Assembly: GCA_905479975.1 (NCBI GenBank)
Contig: CAJQOS010000047.1
Span: 1-50,864 of the forward strand
Length of the DNA stretch: 50,864 nucleotides
Reading direction: 5' to 3'
Source: an uncultured Puniceicoccaceae bacterium
GTDB taxonomy: Bacteria; Verrucomicrobiota; Verrucomicrobiia; Opitutales; Coraliomargaritaceae
Made by a program: the position numbers and the translations under genes. Below are positions 38,881 to 47,717 of the stretch, piece after piece. Positions within the stretch are counted from its first letter, which is position 1. Each line of letters opens with the position of its first letter. Under the pieces are notes generated by a model. That model searched no databases, was not told the origin of the DNA, and was given only the letters and a program-made list of their open reading frames with translations.

Positions 38881-39354
38881 CTAAGCAATTAGGTAGTTCA
38901 CAAATTGCTGGCGCATGGCCACTTCGCGGTAATCGAACACGTGCTTCAACTGCTTCTTAACATACAGTAAATGAGCAATCGCACCAAAGGGGCCACAGGG
39001 CAGCACGTAGTTCACACGATCAATAAAGCGCACACCTTCGGGAACAACGGTAATTTCATGATAGTGATACCAGAGTTTGTAAGGACCGATGCGCTGCTCA
39101 TCGACAAAGGAGTGCCCAGGGCGTATGTGCTTGAGTTCGGTCAGCCATGTTTGGCGACCAATGATCGGAACCCCGACCCGATACTCAATCAACAGACCAT
39201 CATACATTTTCTCCGGCACCTTCGTCATGATCTCAAAGGGCATGTCGTCCGGTGTGATGGCATCGAGGTTTTTAGGCGAACTGATAAAGTCCCAAGCGGA
39301 GGTAATATCCGTATCAATGATTTGTTCGCGGTAGAGTTGATGGATTTTAGGCAT
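38881..39354 (-). CDS. SRPBCC-family ligand-binding protein
   Basis: The protein has 157 residues. It starts MPKIHQLYREQIIDTDITSAWDFISSPKNLDAITPDDM, the pattern of SRPBCC (START-like) proteins, and continues with RQTWLTELKHIRPGHSFVDEQ and WYHYHEITVVPEGVRFIDRVNY. Such proteins bind lipids or other hydrophobic ligands. It is divergent from the desaturase operon with a 91-bp spacer, which fits a lipid-related role. The ATG at 39354 is preferred over an in-frame start at 39372. Confidence 0.85.
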   Translation of the reverse strand: MPKIHQLYREQIIDTDITSAWDFISSPKNLDAITPDDMPFEIMTKVPEKMYDGLLIEYRVGVPIIGRQTWLTELKHIRPGHSFVDEQRIGPYKLWYHYHEITVVPEGVRFIDRVNYVLPCGPFGAIAHLLYVKKQLKHVFDYREVAMRQQFVNYLIA

Positions 39355-39445
39355 AACACCCACTGATCGCACGAGGCCTCAATCAACTTACTTAAAAAGA
39401 ATTTCTGTAAGGTTCGGCAGCGTCCCTCGTTCACTTAGCACGCAC

Positions 39446-40360
39446 ATGAGTAAACCGATTGAAATCATTAAACACGGCTTGGCCGACGAGGATAACCGCC
39501 TGTTGATGGCATCCTCGCCGATCTTCATCATGCACCTGCTGGCGCTTGGCGCGCTCTTCACGGGGTTTAGCTGGGCTGCCGTCGTGGCACTCGCCATCAC
39601 TTATGTCGTGCGCGTGTTTGCGCTAACCGCCGGCTTTCATCGTTATTTCTCACACCGCTCCTTCAAGACCAGTCGCGTCTTTCAATTCATCATGGCTTGG
39701 GTTGGCACTTCAGCCGCGCAACTCGGCCCAATGTGGTGGGCAGCGAACCACCGCCACCATCATCAACATTCAGATCAACCCGAAGACATCCACTCGCCAG
39801 TCGTGAAAGATGCGTTTTGGGCACACATCGGCTGGATCATGTGCCGTGCGTATGGATCGATCCAACATGACCGCATCAAAGACCTGAATAAATACCCAGA
39901 ACTACGCTTCGTTGATCGTTTCCATATCCTGCCGGTGCTATCACTGGTCGGACTCTTATATGCCACAGGCGCGGCCCTGAATGCCTACTACCCAGGATTG
40001 GGCACGAGTGGCATGCAGATGGTCATGTGGGGATTCTTCCTCAGCACCATTCTCGTCTACCACGTCACCTTTTGTGTCAATTCGGTGACTCATATCGTCG
40101 GCAACAAGCGATTCGACAACGATGACGAGAGTCGCAACAGTTTCTGGATCGCTCTGCTCACCTTCGGCGAAGGTTGGCACAACAACCACCATCGCTGGCC
40201 ACTCTCAGCCCGCCAAGGCATGTATTGGTGGGAGCTAGATCTATCCTATCTAATGCTACGATGCCTCGAAAAAGTAGGGCTCGTCTGGGATCTAAAAGTG
40301 TACCCAGAAACTGTATACGCCGAAGCGGAAAGCCGAATGATCAACGGAGGCAACCCTTGA
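39446..40360 (+). CDS. acyl-CoA delta-9-type fatty acid desaturase
   Basis: A membrane di-iron desaturase of 304 residues. The three histidine boxes are HRYFSH (65-70), HRHHHQH (102-108) and HNNHH near residue 250, with AGFHRYFSHRSFKTS and WWAANHRHHHQHSDQ typical of stearoyl-CoA desaturases. It inserts a cis double bond in an acyl chain. This is the substrate type for the cyclopropane synthase encoded two genes downstream, so desaturation then methylation is a likely order. The stop overlaps the next start (TTGA). Confidence 0.95.
   Translation: MSKPIEIIKHGLADEDNRLLMASSPIFIMHLLALGALFTGFSWAAVVALAITYVVRVFALTAGFHRYFSHRSFKTSRVFQFIMAWVGTSAAQLGPMWWAANHRHHHQHSDQPEDIHSPVVKDAFWAHIGWIMCRAYGSIQHDRIKDLNKYPELRFVDRFHILPVLSLVGLLYATGAALNAYYPGLGTSGMQMVMWGFFLSTILVYHVTFCVNSVTHIVGNKRFDNDDESRNSFWIALLTFGEGWHNNHHRWPLSARQGMYWWELDLSYLMLRCLEKVGLVWDLKVYPETVYAEAESRMINGGNP
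40346..40359 (+). promoter_or_regulatory. Shine-Dalgarno and TTG start of the DUF1295 gene
   Basis: GGAGG (40346-40350) lies 6 nt before TTG (40357-40359), which overlaps the desaturase stop as TTGA. It is one of the few clear Shine-Dalgarno sequences in the window and decides this start. Confidence 0.8.
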
Positions 40361-41145
40361 GTCACTATTGGCTAAACCTACTCCTTTTCGGAAGCATTGG
40401 TGCAAGCGTGGCATATTTTGCTGCGCGGCGCATTCAGGTCATGGCGCTGGTCGATGTGGTCTGGACCGCTGGAATGGGATTTGCCGCAGCGGCCTACTTG
40501 GCCTCACTTGAGGAAATACCATTACGCAGCTACATCGTGCTAACTGTATTGCTGATATGGTCGACTCGTTTGAGTTTCTACTTACTCAAACATCGTGTAT
40601 TCGCGGGCACTGAAGACCCTCGCTATGCCTATTTAACAGCGCACTGGGGGAAGCATGCCATGCGCAACTACTATCCACTTTTCCTCGCCCAAGTGCTACT
40701 GACCGCAGTCTTCATGGTTCCGATCAGCATTGCAATGCAAGCCAGCTCTTCTAGTTGGAGCATCACTGATTGGCTAGGCCTAGCGATTGCAGCCTCGGCA
40801 CTCCTCGGCGAGTTCATGGCTGATCGACAATTGGCAACATTTCGCGCCGTGCCCAAAAACCGCGGGCGCGTCTGCCAAGATGGTTTATGGCGCTATTCAA
40901 GGCATCCGAACTACTTTTTCGAATGGTTGCACTGGTGGGCTTACGTCGCCTTTGCATTCAACTCTAGCATGTGGCCGTTCGCTTTAATCGGCCCTCTGTG
41001 TATGTATATCTTCCTGCGCTATATAACAGGCGTGCCGTATGCAGAGCGCTCATCGCTCCGTTCGCGTGGCGATGCATACCAACACTACCAACAAACGACC
41101 AACACGTTCTTCCCATGGAAACCACATCACGCTCCCCAACACTAA
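40357..41145 (+). CDS. DUF1295 / steroid 5-alpha-reductase-like membrane enzyme
   Basis: The protein has 262 residues with about six hydrophobic segments. The C-terminal half holds the family signature: GLWRYSRHPNYFFEWLHWWAYVAF, the isoprenylcysteine-methyltransferase/5-alpha-reductase-like NAD(P)H or SAM site, followed by YITGVPYAE and YQ.YQQTTN.FFPW. Function is unproven; DUF1295 genes often sit with cyclopropane synthases. The frame extends far upstream inside the desaturase gene, but the TTG at 40357 with GGAGG in front is the credible start. It overlaps the next gene by 31 nt. Confidence 0.9.
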   Translation: MSHYWLNLLLFGSIGASVAYFAARRIQVMALVDVVWTAGMGFAAAAYLASLEEIPLRSYIVLTVLLIWSTRLSFYLLKHRVFAGTEDPRYAYLTAHWGKHAMRNYYPLFLAQVLLTAVFMVPISIAMQASSSSWSITDWLGLAIAASALLGEFMADRQLATFRAVPKNRGRVCQDGLWRYSRHPNYFFEWLHWWAYVAFAFNSSMWPFALIGPLCMYIFLRYITGVPYAERSSLRSRGDAYQHYQQTTNTFFPWKPHHAPQH

Positions 41146-42353
41146 GCCACCCCCTGCCAATCATCGACGGTGTGCAACCACAGTTATTGGAGCGTCTATT
41201 CCTTCGCGCACTCGGCGATCTACAAGGCGGCTGCCTTCGGATTTATTTCCCCAGCGGCGCGTGTGTTTTGATCGGCGACCAGACGACACCACTGATTGAA
41301 CTATTAATTAAAGATACGACCTTCTTTAGAAAGGTCATGTCAGGGGGCAGCGTCGCATTCGGCGAATCGTATGTGGACGGCTTATGGGAAACCTCTGACC
41401 TGAGCGGACTCCTCATCTTACTAGCCAACAATCAACGAGAAATGGGGCGTATCCTTTACGGCTTCTCTGCGATTACCAAGAAAATCAATCAACTCTACCA
41501 TCGTGCCCGCCGCAACACACTGGAGCAGAGTAAAGAAAACATTCAAGCGCACTACGACTTAAGCAATGCCTTCTACGAGACCTTCCTAGATCCCACGATG
41601 ACTTATTCCAGTGCGTTATTTCACTCGAAGGAAGAGACACTTGAGCAGGCTCAATGGAATAAGATCGATCGCATACTAGATCTCGCCGACCTAAAACCGG
41701 GCGATCATGTCTTAGAAATCGGATCAGGCTGGGGCGCACTGGCTCAACGCGCAGCTGAACGCGGCTGCACGGTAAAGACGATCACCCTATCCGAAGAACA
41801 ATACTCTTATGCTAAGAGTCGTTTTAAAGCAGCAGGCCTCCACGACAGTATTACTATTGAACTACAAGACTACCGAACACTTGTCGGTCAGTTCGATGCC
41901 GTCGTCTCCTGTGAGATGATCGAAGCCGTGGGGCACGAATTCCTAGAAAGCTATTTCCAGATCATTCAACAATCACTCAAGCCCGGCGCGAAAGCCGTGC
42001 TACAAGGGATCACGATTCCGGACGAACGCTATGAACGCTACTGCAACAGTTGCGACTGGATACAAAAATACATTTTTCCCGGCGGTCACCTGCCATCACC
42101 TGGGGCGATCGAGGCCAATGTCGATCAAGCCGGCGACATGGCAGTGCTGGCAATGGAGCCCTTTGGCCACGACTATGCCGAGACGCTGCACCGCTGGGCA
42201 GTGGATTTCAAGGCGAAGCAAAGTGCGGTCAATGAGCTCGGCTTTGATGCTCAGTTCTGCCGCAAATGGAACTACTACTTCAGCTATTGTGAAGCAGGGT
42301 TTAACGCCGGTCTGATTGATGTGCAGCATGTCGTGCTGCAGCGCAATGAATAG
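41115..42353 (+). CDS. cfa: cyclopropane-fatty-acyl-phospholipid synthase family methyltransferase
   Basis: The protein has 412 residues. The N-terminal domain of about 120 residues is followed by a SAM methyltransferase: NIQAHYDLSNAFYETFLDPTMTYSSALF (CFA signature), motif I VLEIGSGWGALAQRAAERG, SCEMIEAVGHEFL, QGITIPDERYERYCNSCDWIQKYIFPGGHLPS, and a tail RKWNYYFSYCEAGF. It adds a methylene or methyl group to unsaturated acyl chains of membrane phospholipids. Start at 41115 is chosen because the frame before it is a shadow of the preceding gene. Last gene of the desaturase-DUF1295-cfa unit. Confidence 0.95.
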   Translation: METTSRSPTLSHPLPIIDGVQPQLLERLFLRALGDLQGGCLRIYFPSGACVLIGDQTTPLIELLIKDTTFFRKVMSGGSVAFGESYVDGLWETSDLSGLLILLANNQREMGRILYGFSAITKKINQLYHRARRNTLEQSKENIQAHYDLSNAFYETFLDPTMTYSSALFHSKEETLEQAQWNKIDRILDLADLKPGDHVLEIGSGWGALAQRAAERGCTVKTITLSEEQYSYAKSRFKAAGLHDSITIELQDYRTLVGQFDAVVSCEMIEAVGHEFLESYFQIIQQSLKPGAKAVLQGITIPDERYERYCNSCDWIQKYIFPGGHLPSPGAIEANVDQAGDMAVLAMEPFGHDYAETLHRWAVDFKAKQSAVNELGFDAQFCRKWNYYFSYCEAGFNAGLIDVQHVVLQRNE

Positions 42354-42420
42354 CGGGAGGGACGAGCTTTACCCATATTTTAGTGTCTTCTAGTTGTTGC
42401 GATGAATGCGGTTCTTTGAG

Positions 42421-42760
42421 CTCCTCCCCTGCGAAGCATATCCTTCTACATATCTTTGTATCTTCGATATAACGTCATGAATGCTCTTTTTAATACTCCT
42501 CCCCAGCCCATCTCCTTATACACATCTTTGTCTTATTAAATTAACGTTATAAATGAGCAATTTAAAGCTCCTCCCCTGCGAAGGGGAGGTGGCTCGGTCT
42601 GCCGAGACGGAGGGGTTTTCACAGTTATTTAAGCTCAGGCGGTCAAAAACGCTTAGGCTCGGCCCGAAACCCTTCCGTCTCGCTCCGCGATCCACCTTCC
42701 CTTCGCAGGGAAGGAGCTTTTTTACCACTAACTTCACACATTCTCAGGTTATGGGTAAGA
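42421..42760 (+). repeat. MITE-like dispersed element, copy C (with extra half)
   Basis: It has the same orientation as copy A. GCATATCCTTCTACATA at 42436 begins the element. A partial duplication of the left flank follows (second arm near 42510), then the core hairpins (42569-42718: CTCCCCTGCGAAGGGGAG and CCTTCCCTTCGCAGGGAAGG). The right end (GGTTATGGGTAAGA) is degraded. It fills most of the 504-bp gap after cfa; 42761-42857 shows only a small palindrome (CGGCTCTTAGCCG). Confidence 0.88.
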
Positions 42761-42857
42761 TCAGGCTCCGCCTCGTCTTATCAGCATACGGCTCTTAGCC
42801 GTTCAGCTGACGGCAGTGTAGAACGCAGCAAGCGCGGAGGCCATCCCTCCCATCAAC

Positions 42858-43130
42858 TCACTCCGCCTGTTTGCCCGAGGAATGTGCTGCAAGCAGCTCC
42901 TTCAAGGCATCTTTCTTGGCTTCATCCAGCACTGGGCCGTCCTCTAAGTGCTCCTCTTCTTCATGTCGATAGTGGCGACACATATCCTGGCTATCCATCA
43001 CCTGTCGGTTGAATTTTCCGCAGAAAATGCAGAGCTTCACGTGCAGCTTAAGAAAGAACTTTCTCGCTGGAGAAAGCTTTTCATAATCCTCTTTGGATAA
43101 AGCATGTGAGACTTGTTTGCAGGTGAGCAT
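42858..43130 (-). CDS. zinc-finger anti-sigma factor (ZAS-like)
   Basis: The protein has 90 residues. The N-terminal part MLTCKQVSHALSKEDYEKLS with LHVKLCIFCGKFNRQV gives a His-x3-Cys-x2-Cys motif, the zinc-binding anti-sigma signature. A charged helical tail follows. It is the partner of the ECF sigma factor encoded 12 nt upstream and would hold it inactive until a signal releases the zinc site. There is no membrane segment, so it is cytoplasmic. It is the last gene of the operon. Confidence 0.85.
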   Translation of the reverse strand: MLTCKQVSHALSKEDYEKLSPARKFFLKLHVKLCIFCGKFNRQVMDSQDMCRHYRHEEEEHLEDGPVLDEAKKDALKELLAAHSSGKQAE

Positions 43131-43142
43131 TTTTAATTTGAG

Positions 43143-43736
43143 TTACTTCGCGTCCTTTCCGGTCCATTTTTGTTCGAGCGAGATTTTGAGCTGTCCACGC
43201 GCCCGGTGCAACAATACCCACAAGTAATTCGGAGTAATGTCCATAACCTTACAAACTTCTTCAGTCTCCATGTCCTCCAGCATGCGAAGCACGAAAGCTT
43301 GGCGGGCGGGCTCTTTCACTTGATCGATACAAGTGTTCAAGACTTCCCAAAATTCAGTATTATCGCAGGCCTTGCGTGGGTTGAACTGCCAAGGGTCCGG
43401 ATTAGTGGTGGCGATTCCACTATATTTATACCAGAAGCTCTCCAACAGCCCCTCATCTTCATTGTCGATATTGACTTTGTTCTCTTTGACCGACTTTCGA
43501 ATTTGATCGACGATCTTGTTGTGCATGATCCCACGCAGCCAAAATTTAATGTCACGACTGCCATCGAAACGATCCAGCGCCTTGATTCCCGCCAGAAACG
43601 TATCTTGCACACAATCCTCAGCCGCAGCGGCATTGCGCAAACGAGACATCGCATACGCATATAGATAATTGCCATACCGATCCACCCAGGTCTCGGGTGG
43701 TGCAATCTCGACTGCGGGCTGACTCGTTTCTGCCAT
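43143..43736 (-). CDS. ECF-family RNA polymerase sigma factor
   Basis: The protein has 197 residues. Sigma region 2 is YAYAMSRLRNAAAAEDCVQDTFLAGIKALDRFDGSRDIKFWLRGIMHNKIVDQIR. Region 4 is PARQAFVLRMLEDMETEEVCKVMDITPNYLWVLLHRARGQLK. Start at 43736 (MAETSQPAVEIAPPE) is chosen; the upstream 14 codons lack support. The 12-nt gap to the zinc-finger anti-sigma gene and its place behind the FAD oxidoreductase and DUF1365 genes suggest it controls this lipid locus and itself. A CFA/FAD-oxidase/DUF1365 set under an ECF sigma is known from the singlet-oxygen sigma-E regulon of Rhodobacter. Confidence 0.93.
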   Translation of the reverse strand: MAETSQPAVEIAPPETWVDRYGNYLYAYAMSRLRNAAAAEDCVQDTFLAGIKALDRFDGSRDIKFWLRGIMHNKIVDQIRKSVKENKVNIDNEDEGLLESFWYKYSGIATTNPDPWQFNPRKACDNTEFWEVLNTCIDQVKEPARQAFVLRMLEDMETEEVCKVMDITPNYLWVLLHRARGQLKISLEQKWTGKDAK

Positions 43737-43789
43737 GAAAGAGAGACTATTGCGACAGCGAGCACACAGGTCAACCAACGTTTGAAAGA

Positions 43790-44590
43790 TTAAATGACTG
43801 CGTGCGCCTCTTCCCGTCGATCACGGTCAATCAGCGTCTGCTCCGATTCAGGCGTGGGTCGCGGATGCACTGGCAAGTGCTTTTTATAATAGAGCTGAGC
43901 GGCTTGCCATATAATCCGCGGCATACTGTTCAACGCGGTATCAAAGGGATGCAGCAGCGCATAGCGAATGATGTTCGAACGATTCACGGCAGCCCCCTTA
44001 CCTTGTATCCATGTTTTCAACACACAGTCCCCATCGCGATACAAGTCGACGCCCAAGTAGACTTCCTCCGCTTCTATCCGAAACGTAAAGTAATACTCAC
44101 CTGCCATGTCATTAAAGGGCGAAACATGGAAATCCTTTGGGCACCTCGCCGTCCAGCAATCCGAGCGCTCGCCCTGCTGCAGAGTCAGCAACGGATAGAC
44201 ATGCCGATCGCCAAAGGTATTATTCACCTCAGCCACGACTGCCAGTAGTTGATCCCCTTGCATGCGCAGATGAAAGTTCACGGGATTGAAGGCATAATTC
44301 AGATAGCGCGGCGACGTCACCAACAAGCTGCGTTGCCCCTCCAGCTCTGGCCCTAAATACATAGTCAGCTGCTCCTGGATCGAACTACGCTCACCGCGTA
44401 GGTAGTCGTGATCATTGACTCTCAATAGCCCAGAGCGGTTATGGCTGAAGCAGCTCACACGAGCCGCCAAGGCATCTAACTCATTGAGGTCGAACGCAAA
44501 GAAAGTCATCGGGTAGGTGAACGTATGCGGCACCGGCGACAGACGCTGGTGCACGACCTCGCCGCGATAGATCTGCGAATTCCAGTTCAC
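43790..44590 (-). CDS. DUF1365 protein
   Basis: The protein has 266 residues. The family pattern is clear: IYRGEVVHQRLSPVPHTFTYPMTFFAFDL near the start, RYLNYAFNPVNFHLRM, and HVSPFNDMAGEYYFTF. Function is not established, but it is regularly paired with an FAD amine-oxidase-like gene and a cyclopropane synthase, as here. It begins with GTG at 44590, overlapping the stop of the FAD gene (GTGA), so the two are translationally coupled. It is followed by the sigma factor gene 53 nt on. Confidence 0.93.
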   Translation of the reverse strand: MNWNSQIYRGEVVHQRLSPVPHTFTYPMTFFAFDLNELDALAARVSCFSHNRSGLLRVNDHDYLRGERSSIQEQLTMYLGPELEGQRSLLVTSPRYLNYAFNPVNFHLRMQGDQLLAVVAEVNNTFGDRHVYPLLTLQQGERSDCWTARCPKDFHVSPFNDMAGEYYFTFRIEAEEVYLGVDLYRDGDCVLKTWIQGKGAAVNRSNIIRYALLHPFDTALNSMPRIIWQAAQLYYKKHLPVHPRPTPESEQTLIDRDRREEAHAVI

Positions 44591-45885
44591 AATTCGATGC
44601 CAAATCCCTTAGCAACTTGCACCGCAGAGCGAACCGCATCTTCATGGAAGCCGTAGCCGAAATAGCTGCCACAAAACCACGTATGTCTCTCTCCATTCAT
44701 AGCTTCTAACTTAGGCTGCGTGGCCATACTTTCAAACGAATAGAGCGGATGCGTCAGCGTCGTGCGATTAATGATGTGCGACTCTGGGATCGACTCGATC
44801 GCATTCAAAGTCACCACGTAATCACGCTGCGTCTTCAAATTCTGCAGACGATTCATATAGTAACTTACAGATACCGGCTGCGATGCATCTTGCGACGCCT
44901 CTCGAATAAAATTCCAAGACGACCACAATTTTCGATCTGGTGGCAAGTGTGTCGGACTAGTATGAAGCACCACAGTATTGGGCTGATACCGCCATGGCCC
45001 CAGCCGCTCTTGTTCGGAATCACTGGGGTCAGCCAACAAGGCGAAAGCCTCATCCGCATGCGCACCGATCACGACATGATCGAAGCTACGCGCTTCGCCA
45101 TCGGGCATTTCCAACACCACGCCCGAGTCCGTGCGGCGGACACTCCGTGGCGGAGTCGATAACTGCGGAGGCCGCTCAAACTGGCGCAGCATCGCGTCGA
45201 CATACGTGCGACTACCGCCTGCGACATATTTCCACTGCGGCCGATTGGTCAGTCTCAACAGACCGTGATTTTCTAGGAAATGCAGGTAAGGTTGCGCAGG
45301 AAAGGCCGCCATCTGCGCCACTGGCGAGGACCAAATCGCAGCGCCCATGGGATAGAGATAATGATTGAGAAACGCCCCGCTGAAGCCTCGCTCAGAGCAA
45401 TAACCGCCAAGGGTTTTCCCTTCCAAATACCCAGAATTCAAATCGCGATACCCAATACGTGCGAAACGCCACAGGTCCTTCATCAAGCGCAAATGCTGAG
45501 GCTTAAAGAAATAACTCGGCTTCGGAAACAGCGAGCCCAGCGTATTGCCTGAGTAACCATAATCACTGACGCGATCGTAATAACTAAACGTCATCGAGCT
45601 CTCCGCCAACTCGACTCCGAGCTGTTGCAACACTTCCGTAAAATGCGGATAGTTGCGGTGATTCATCACAATGAAGCCAGTATCCACCGCAGTGCCTTCG
45701 TCTGGCCCATCCGGCACCCTCAGGGTCCGAGTATGCCCGCCAGCATAGTCGTTTTTCTCAAAGAGATGCACCTCATGCTTCCGACTCAACAGCCATGCGG
45801 CAGTGAGTCCAGCAACGCCGCAACCGACAACGGCGATCTTGAGAGGTTGATCTGTAGATGTGGATGGTGTCACTGTTGCTGGCAT
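44587..45885 (-). CDS. FAD-dependent amine-oxidase-like oxidoreductase
   Basis: The protein has 432 residues with the FAD-binding fold at the N-terminus: KIAVVGCGVAGLTAAWLLSRKHEVHLFEKNDYAGGH (dinucleotide GxGxxG). It is of the type that stands beside DUF1365 genes and acts on lipids or carotenoid-like molecules. The remainder has DTGFIVMNHRNYPHF and a C-terminal GSYFGYGFHEDAVRSA segment typical of flavin amine oxidases. It is the first gene of the leftward operon and divergent from the NTF2-like lipoprotein gene with a 99-bp spacer that should hold the promoter. Confidence 0.92.
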   Translation of the reverse strand: MPATVTPSTSTDQPLKIAVVGCGVAGLTAAWLLSRKHEVHLFEKNDYAGGHTRTLRVPDGPDEGTAVDTGFIVMNHRNYPHFTEVLQQLGVELAESSMTFSYYDRVSDYGYSGNTLGSLFPKPSYFFKPQHLRLMKDLWRFARIGYRDLNSGYLEGKTLGGYCSERGFSGAFLNHYLYPMGAAIWSSPVAQMAAFPAQPYLHFLENHGLLRLTNRPQWKYVAGGSRTYVDAMLRQFERPPQLSTPPRSVRRTDSGVVLEMPDGEARSFDHVVIGAHADEAFALLADPSDSEQERLGPWRYQPNTVVLHTSPTHLPPDRKLWSSWNFIREASQDASQPVSVSYYMNRLQNLKTQRDYVVTLNAIESIPESHIINRTTLTHPLYSFESMATQPKLEAMNGERHTWFCGSYFGYGFHEDAVRSAVQVAKGFGIEL

Positions 45886-45984
45886 ATACTTAATAGGATT
45901 GAATCAACGCGCCGCGGCTCAAAAACTTACAATGATGCCTATTATTTGTAATTTCCGGAGGCATTGCACGTTCTATTAGCACAC

Positions 45985-46587
45985 ATGAAACAGCGCACAC
46001 CACTCATTCTCGGCAGCCTTAGCGTGCTGCTACTCCTGATTTCCTGCAAGAACTCCTCCTCCGACATGCATACTCAAACGATCCCCGACGCCTCCTACAA
46101 AGCAGCTCTGGAGCGCACAGATCCAGCAAATTACCAACTCCCAGAACCAGAGTCCGCCGAACAAACTGCAATGCTCGCTGGTATTCAGGAGCTATTTGCC
46201 AACTACACCTACGAAAATCTAGAGCGCAACGTCACCCAAGTCTACGCCGAGGAGGTCTATTTCCGCGACGCGTTTCGACAGTTCGACAGCCCCACAGACA
46301 TGCGCGACTACATGCTGCACGGCCTCGAACCGCTCGCAGCAGCCGAATTTGTCTTTAACCGCGTCATCCGCAGCGGCGGCGAATTCTACCTAGATTGGAC
46401 GATGCGGCTCGACTTCAAGAGCACGCCCCCCGGAACATGGGAGGAATCCATCGGCATGTCACACATTCGCTATAACACAGAGGGGCAAGTGATCTTCCAC
46501 CAAGACTACTGGGACCCGACCGACATCGTTTACCGTCGTATCCCAATAGCGAAACAGCTCATATCCTATACCAAGGGGAAGATGTGA
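45985..46587 (+). CDS. NTF2-like lipoprotein of the lipid locus
   Basis: The protein has 200 residues. The start at 45985 gives a lipoprotein signal (LSVLLLLISCKNS, lipobox Cys). The mature part looks NTF2/SnoaL-like: YENLERNVTQVYAEEVYFRDAF, FVFNRVIRSGGEFYLDWTM and ISMSHIRYNTEGQVIFHQDYWDP-type strands. Genes of this type recur in loci with sigma-E, FAD oxidase, DUF1365 and CFA synthase. The function is probably ligand binding or a small enzymatic role in the envelope. It is divergent from the FAD gene and precedes the mre operon on the same strand. Confidence 0.8.
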   Translation: MKQRTPLILGSLSVLLLLISCKNSSSDMHTQTIPDASYKAALERTDPANYQLPEPESAEQTAMLAGIQELFANYTYENLERNVTQVYAEEVYFRDAFRQFDSPTDMRDYMLHGLEPLAAAEFVFNRVIRSGGEFYLDWTMRLDFKSTPPGTWEESIGMSHIRYNTEGQVIFHQDYWDPTDIVYRRIPIAKQLISYTKGKM

Positions 46588-46604
46588 TCTCTCGTGGTAA
46601 TTAT

Positions 46605-46634
46605 TTGACATTCAAACCCTTCCGAGTGAGATAC
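46605..46634 (+). promoter_or_regulatory. possible sigma-70 promoter of the mre operon
   Basis: TTGACA (46605-46610) is followed after 18 nt by AGATAC (46629-46634), a weak -10. This lies about 50 nt before the mreB start, in the 98-nt gap after the lipoprotein gene. Confidence 0.45.
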
Positions 46635-46685
46635 ACGGCAGGCTTCCGCACTCGGGAGCAATTGCTATTTTAATCTCTTAAAAAC

Positions 46686-47708
46686 GTGTTCGGCCTTCTC
46701 TCAAACGACATCGGAATCGACCTAGGAACTGCAAACACCCTGGTGTTTGCAAAAGACAAGGGCATCGTCCTGCGCGAACCCAGTGTGGTAGCGATCTACA
46801 CGTCCACCAAGAAGGTTTGCGCCGTGGGCTCTGACGCCAAGAAGATGCTCGGCCGCACCCCCGGCAACATCACCGCCATCCGCCCGATGAAGGACGGCGT
46901 GATCGCCGACTTTGAAATCACCGAGGCCATGCTCCGGTATTTTATCAAGAAGGTAAATAAAACGAAAACATTTGTCGCACCGCGCATCGTCGTGGCCGTG
47001 CCCTCCGGCATCACCGAAGTGGAGCGCCGCGCAGTGAAAGACTCCGCGATCCGCGCCGGTGCCCGCGATGTTGTGCTACTGGCAGAGCCGATGGCCGCTG
47101 CGATCGGCGTCGGCCTACCGATTGACGAACCGGCCGCGAACATGATCGTCGATATCGGCGGTGGCACCACCGAAGTGGCAATCATCTCCCTCGCTGGTGT
47201 GGTTTATACCAAGAGTATCCGCGTCGGTGGCGACGAGATCGACAACGCGATCGTCAACTACATGAAGCGCGCCTATAATTTGATGATCGGTGAGCGCACT
47301 GCGGAAGAAATTAAAATCCGCGTTGGTTCGGCTTTCCCGCTCGAAGAAGAAATTTCCATGGAAGTGCGTGGCCGCGACTCAGTCGCCGGCTTGCCAAAGA
47401 CCATCACCATCGCATCCACAGAGATTCGCGATGCGCTCTCCGATACGATGGAGTCGATCGTTGATATGGTGCGCAACGCTCTGGAGCGCTGCCCGCCTGA
47501 ACTTTCAGCCGACCTCATCGACCGTGGCTTCGTCCTCGCTGGTGGTGGTGCGCAAATTCGCGGCCTAGATCAGCTGCTCAGCGATGCGACTGGCCTGCCA
47601 GTGATCATTGCAGATGACCCACTCAGTGCGGTCGCAAACGGCACCGGCATGGTGTTGGAAGAACTGGCCTTTCTATTGAAAGACCTCACGGGGAACCCCA
47701 AAAGCTAA
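46686..47708 (+). CDS. mreB: rod shape-determining protein MreB
   Basis: A bacterial actin of 340 residues: [15 protein letters not shown] (phosphate 1), [15 protein letters not shown] (phosphate 2) and [12 protein letters not shown] (adenosine region). It polymerises along the inner membrane and guides the elongation machinery. The start is GTG at 46686 ([11 protein letters not shown]); there is no Shine-Dalgarno. It is followed after 9 nt by mreC, then mreD and mrdA, a canonical elongasome operon. Confidence 0.98.
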   Translation: MFGLLSNDIGIDLGTANTLVFAKDKGIVLREPSVVAIYTSTKKVCAVGSDAKKMLGRTPGNITAIRPMKDGVIADFEITEAMLRYFIKKVNKTKTFVAPRIVVAVPSGITEVERRAVKDSAIRAGARDVVLLAEPMAAAIGVGLPIDEPAANMIVDIGGGTTEVAIISLAGVVYTKSIRVGGDEIDNAIVNYMKRAYNLMIGERTAEEIKIRVGSAFPLEEEISMEVRGRDSVAGLPKTITIASTEIRDALSDTMESIVDMVRNALERCPPELSADLIDRGFVLAGGGAQIRGLDQLLSDATGLPVIIADDPLSAVANGTGMVLEELAFLLKDLTGNPKS

Positions 47709-47717
47709 GCACTGAAC

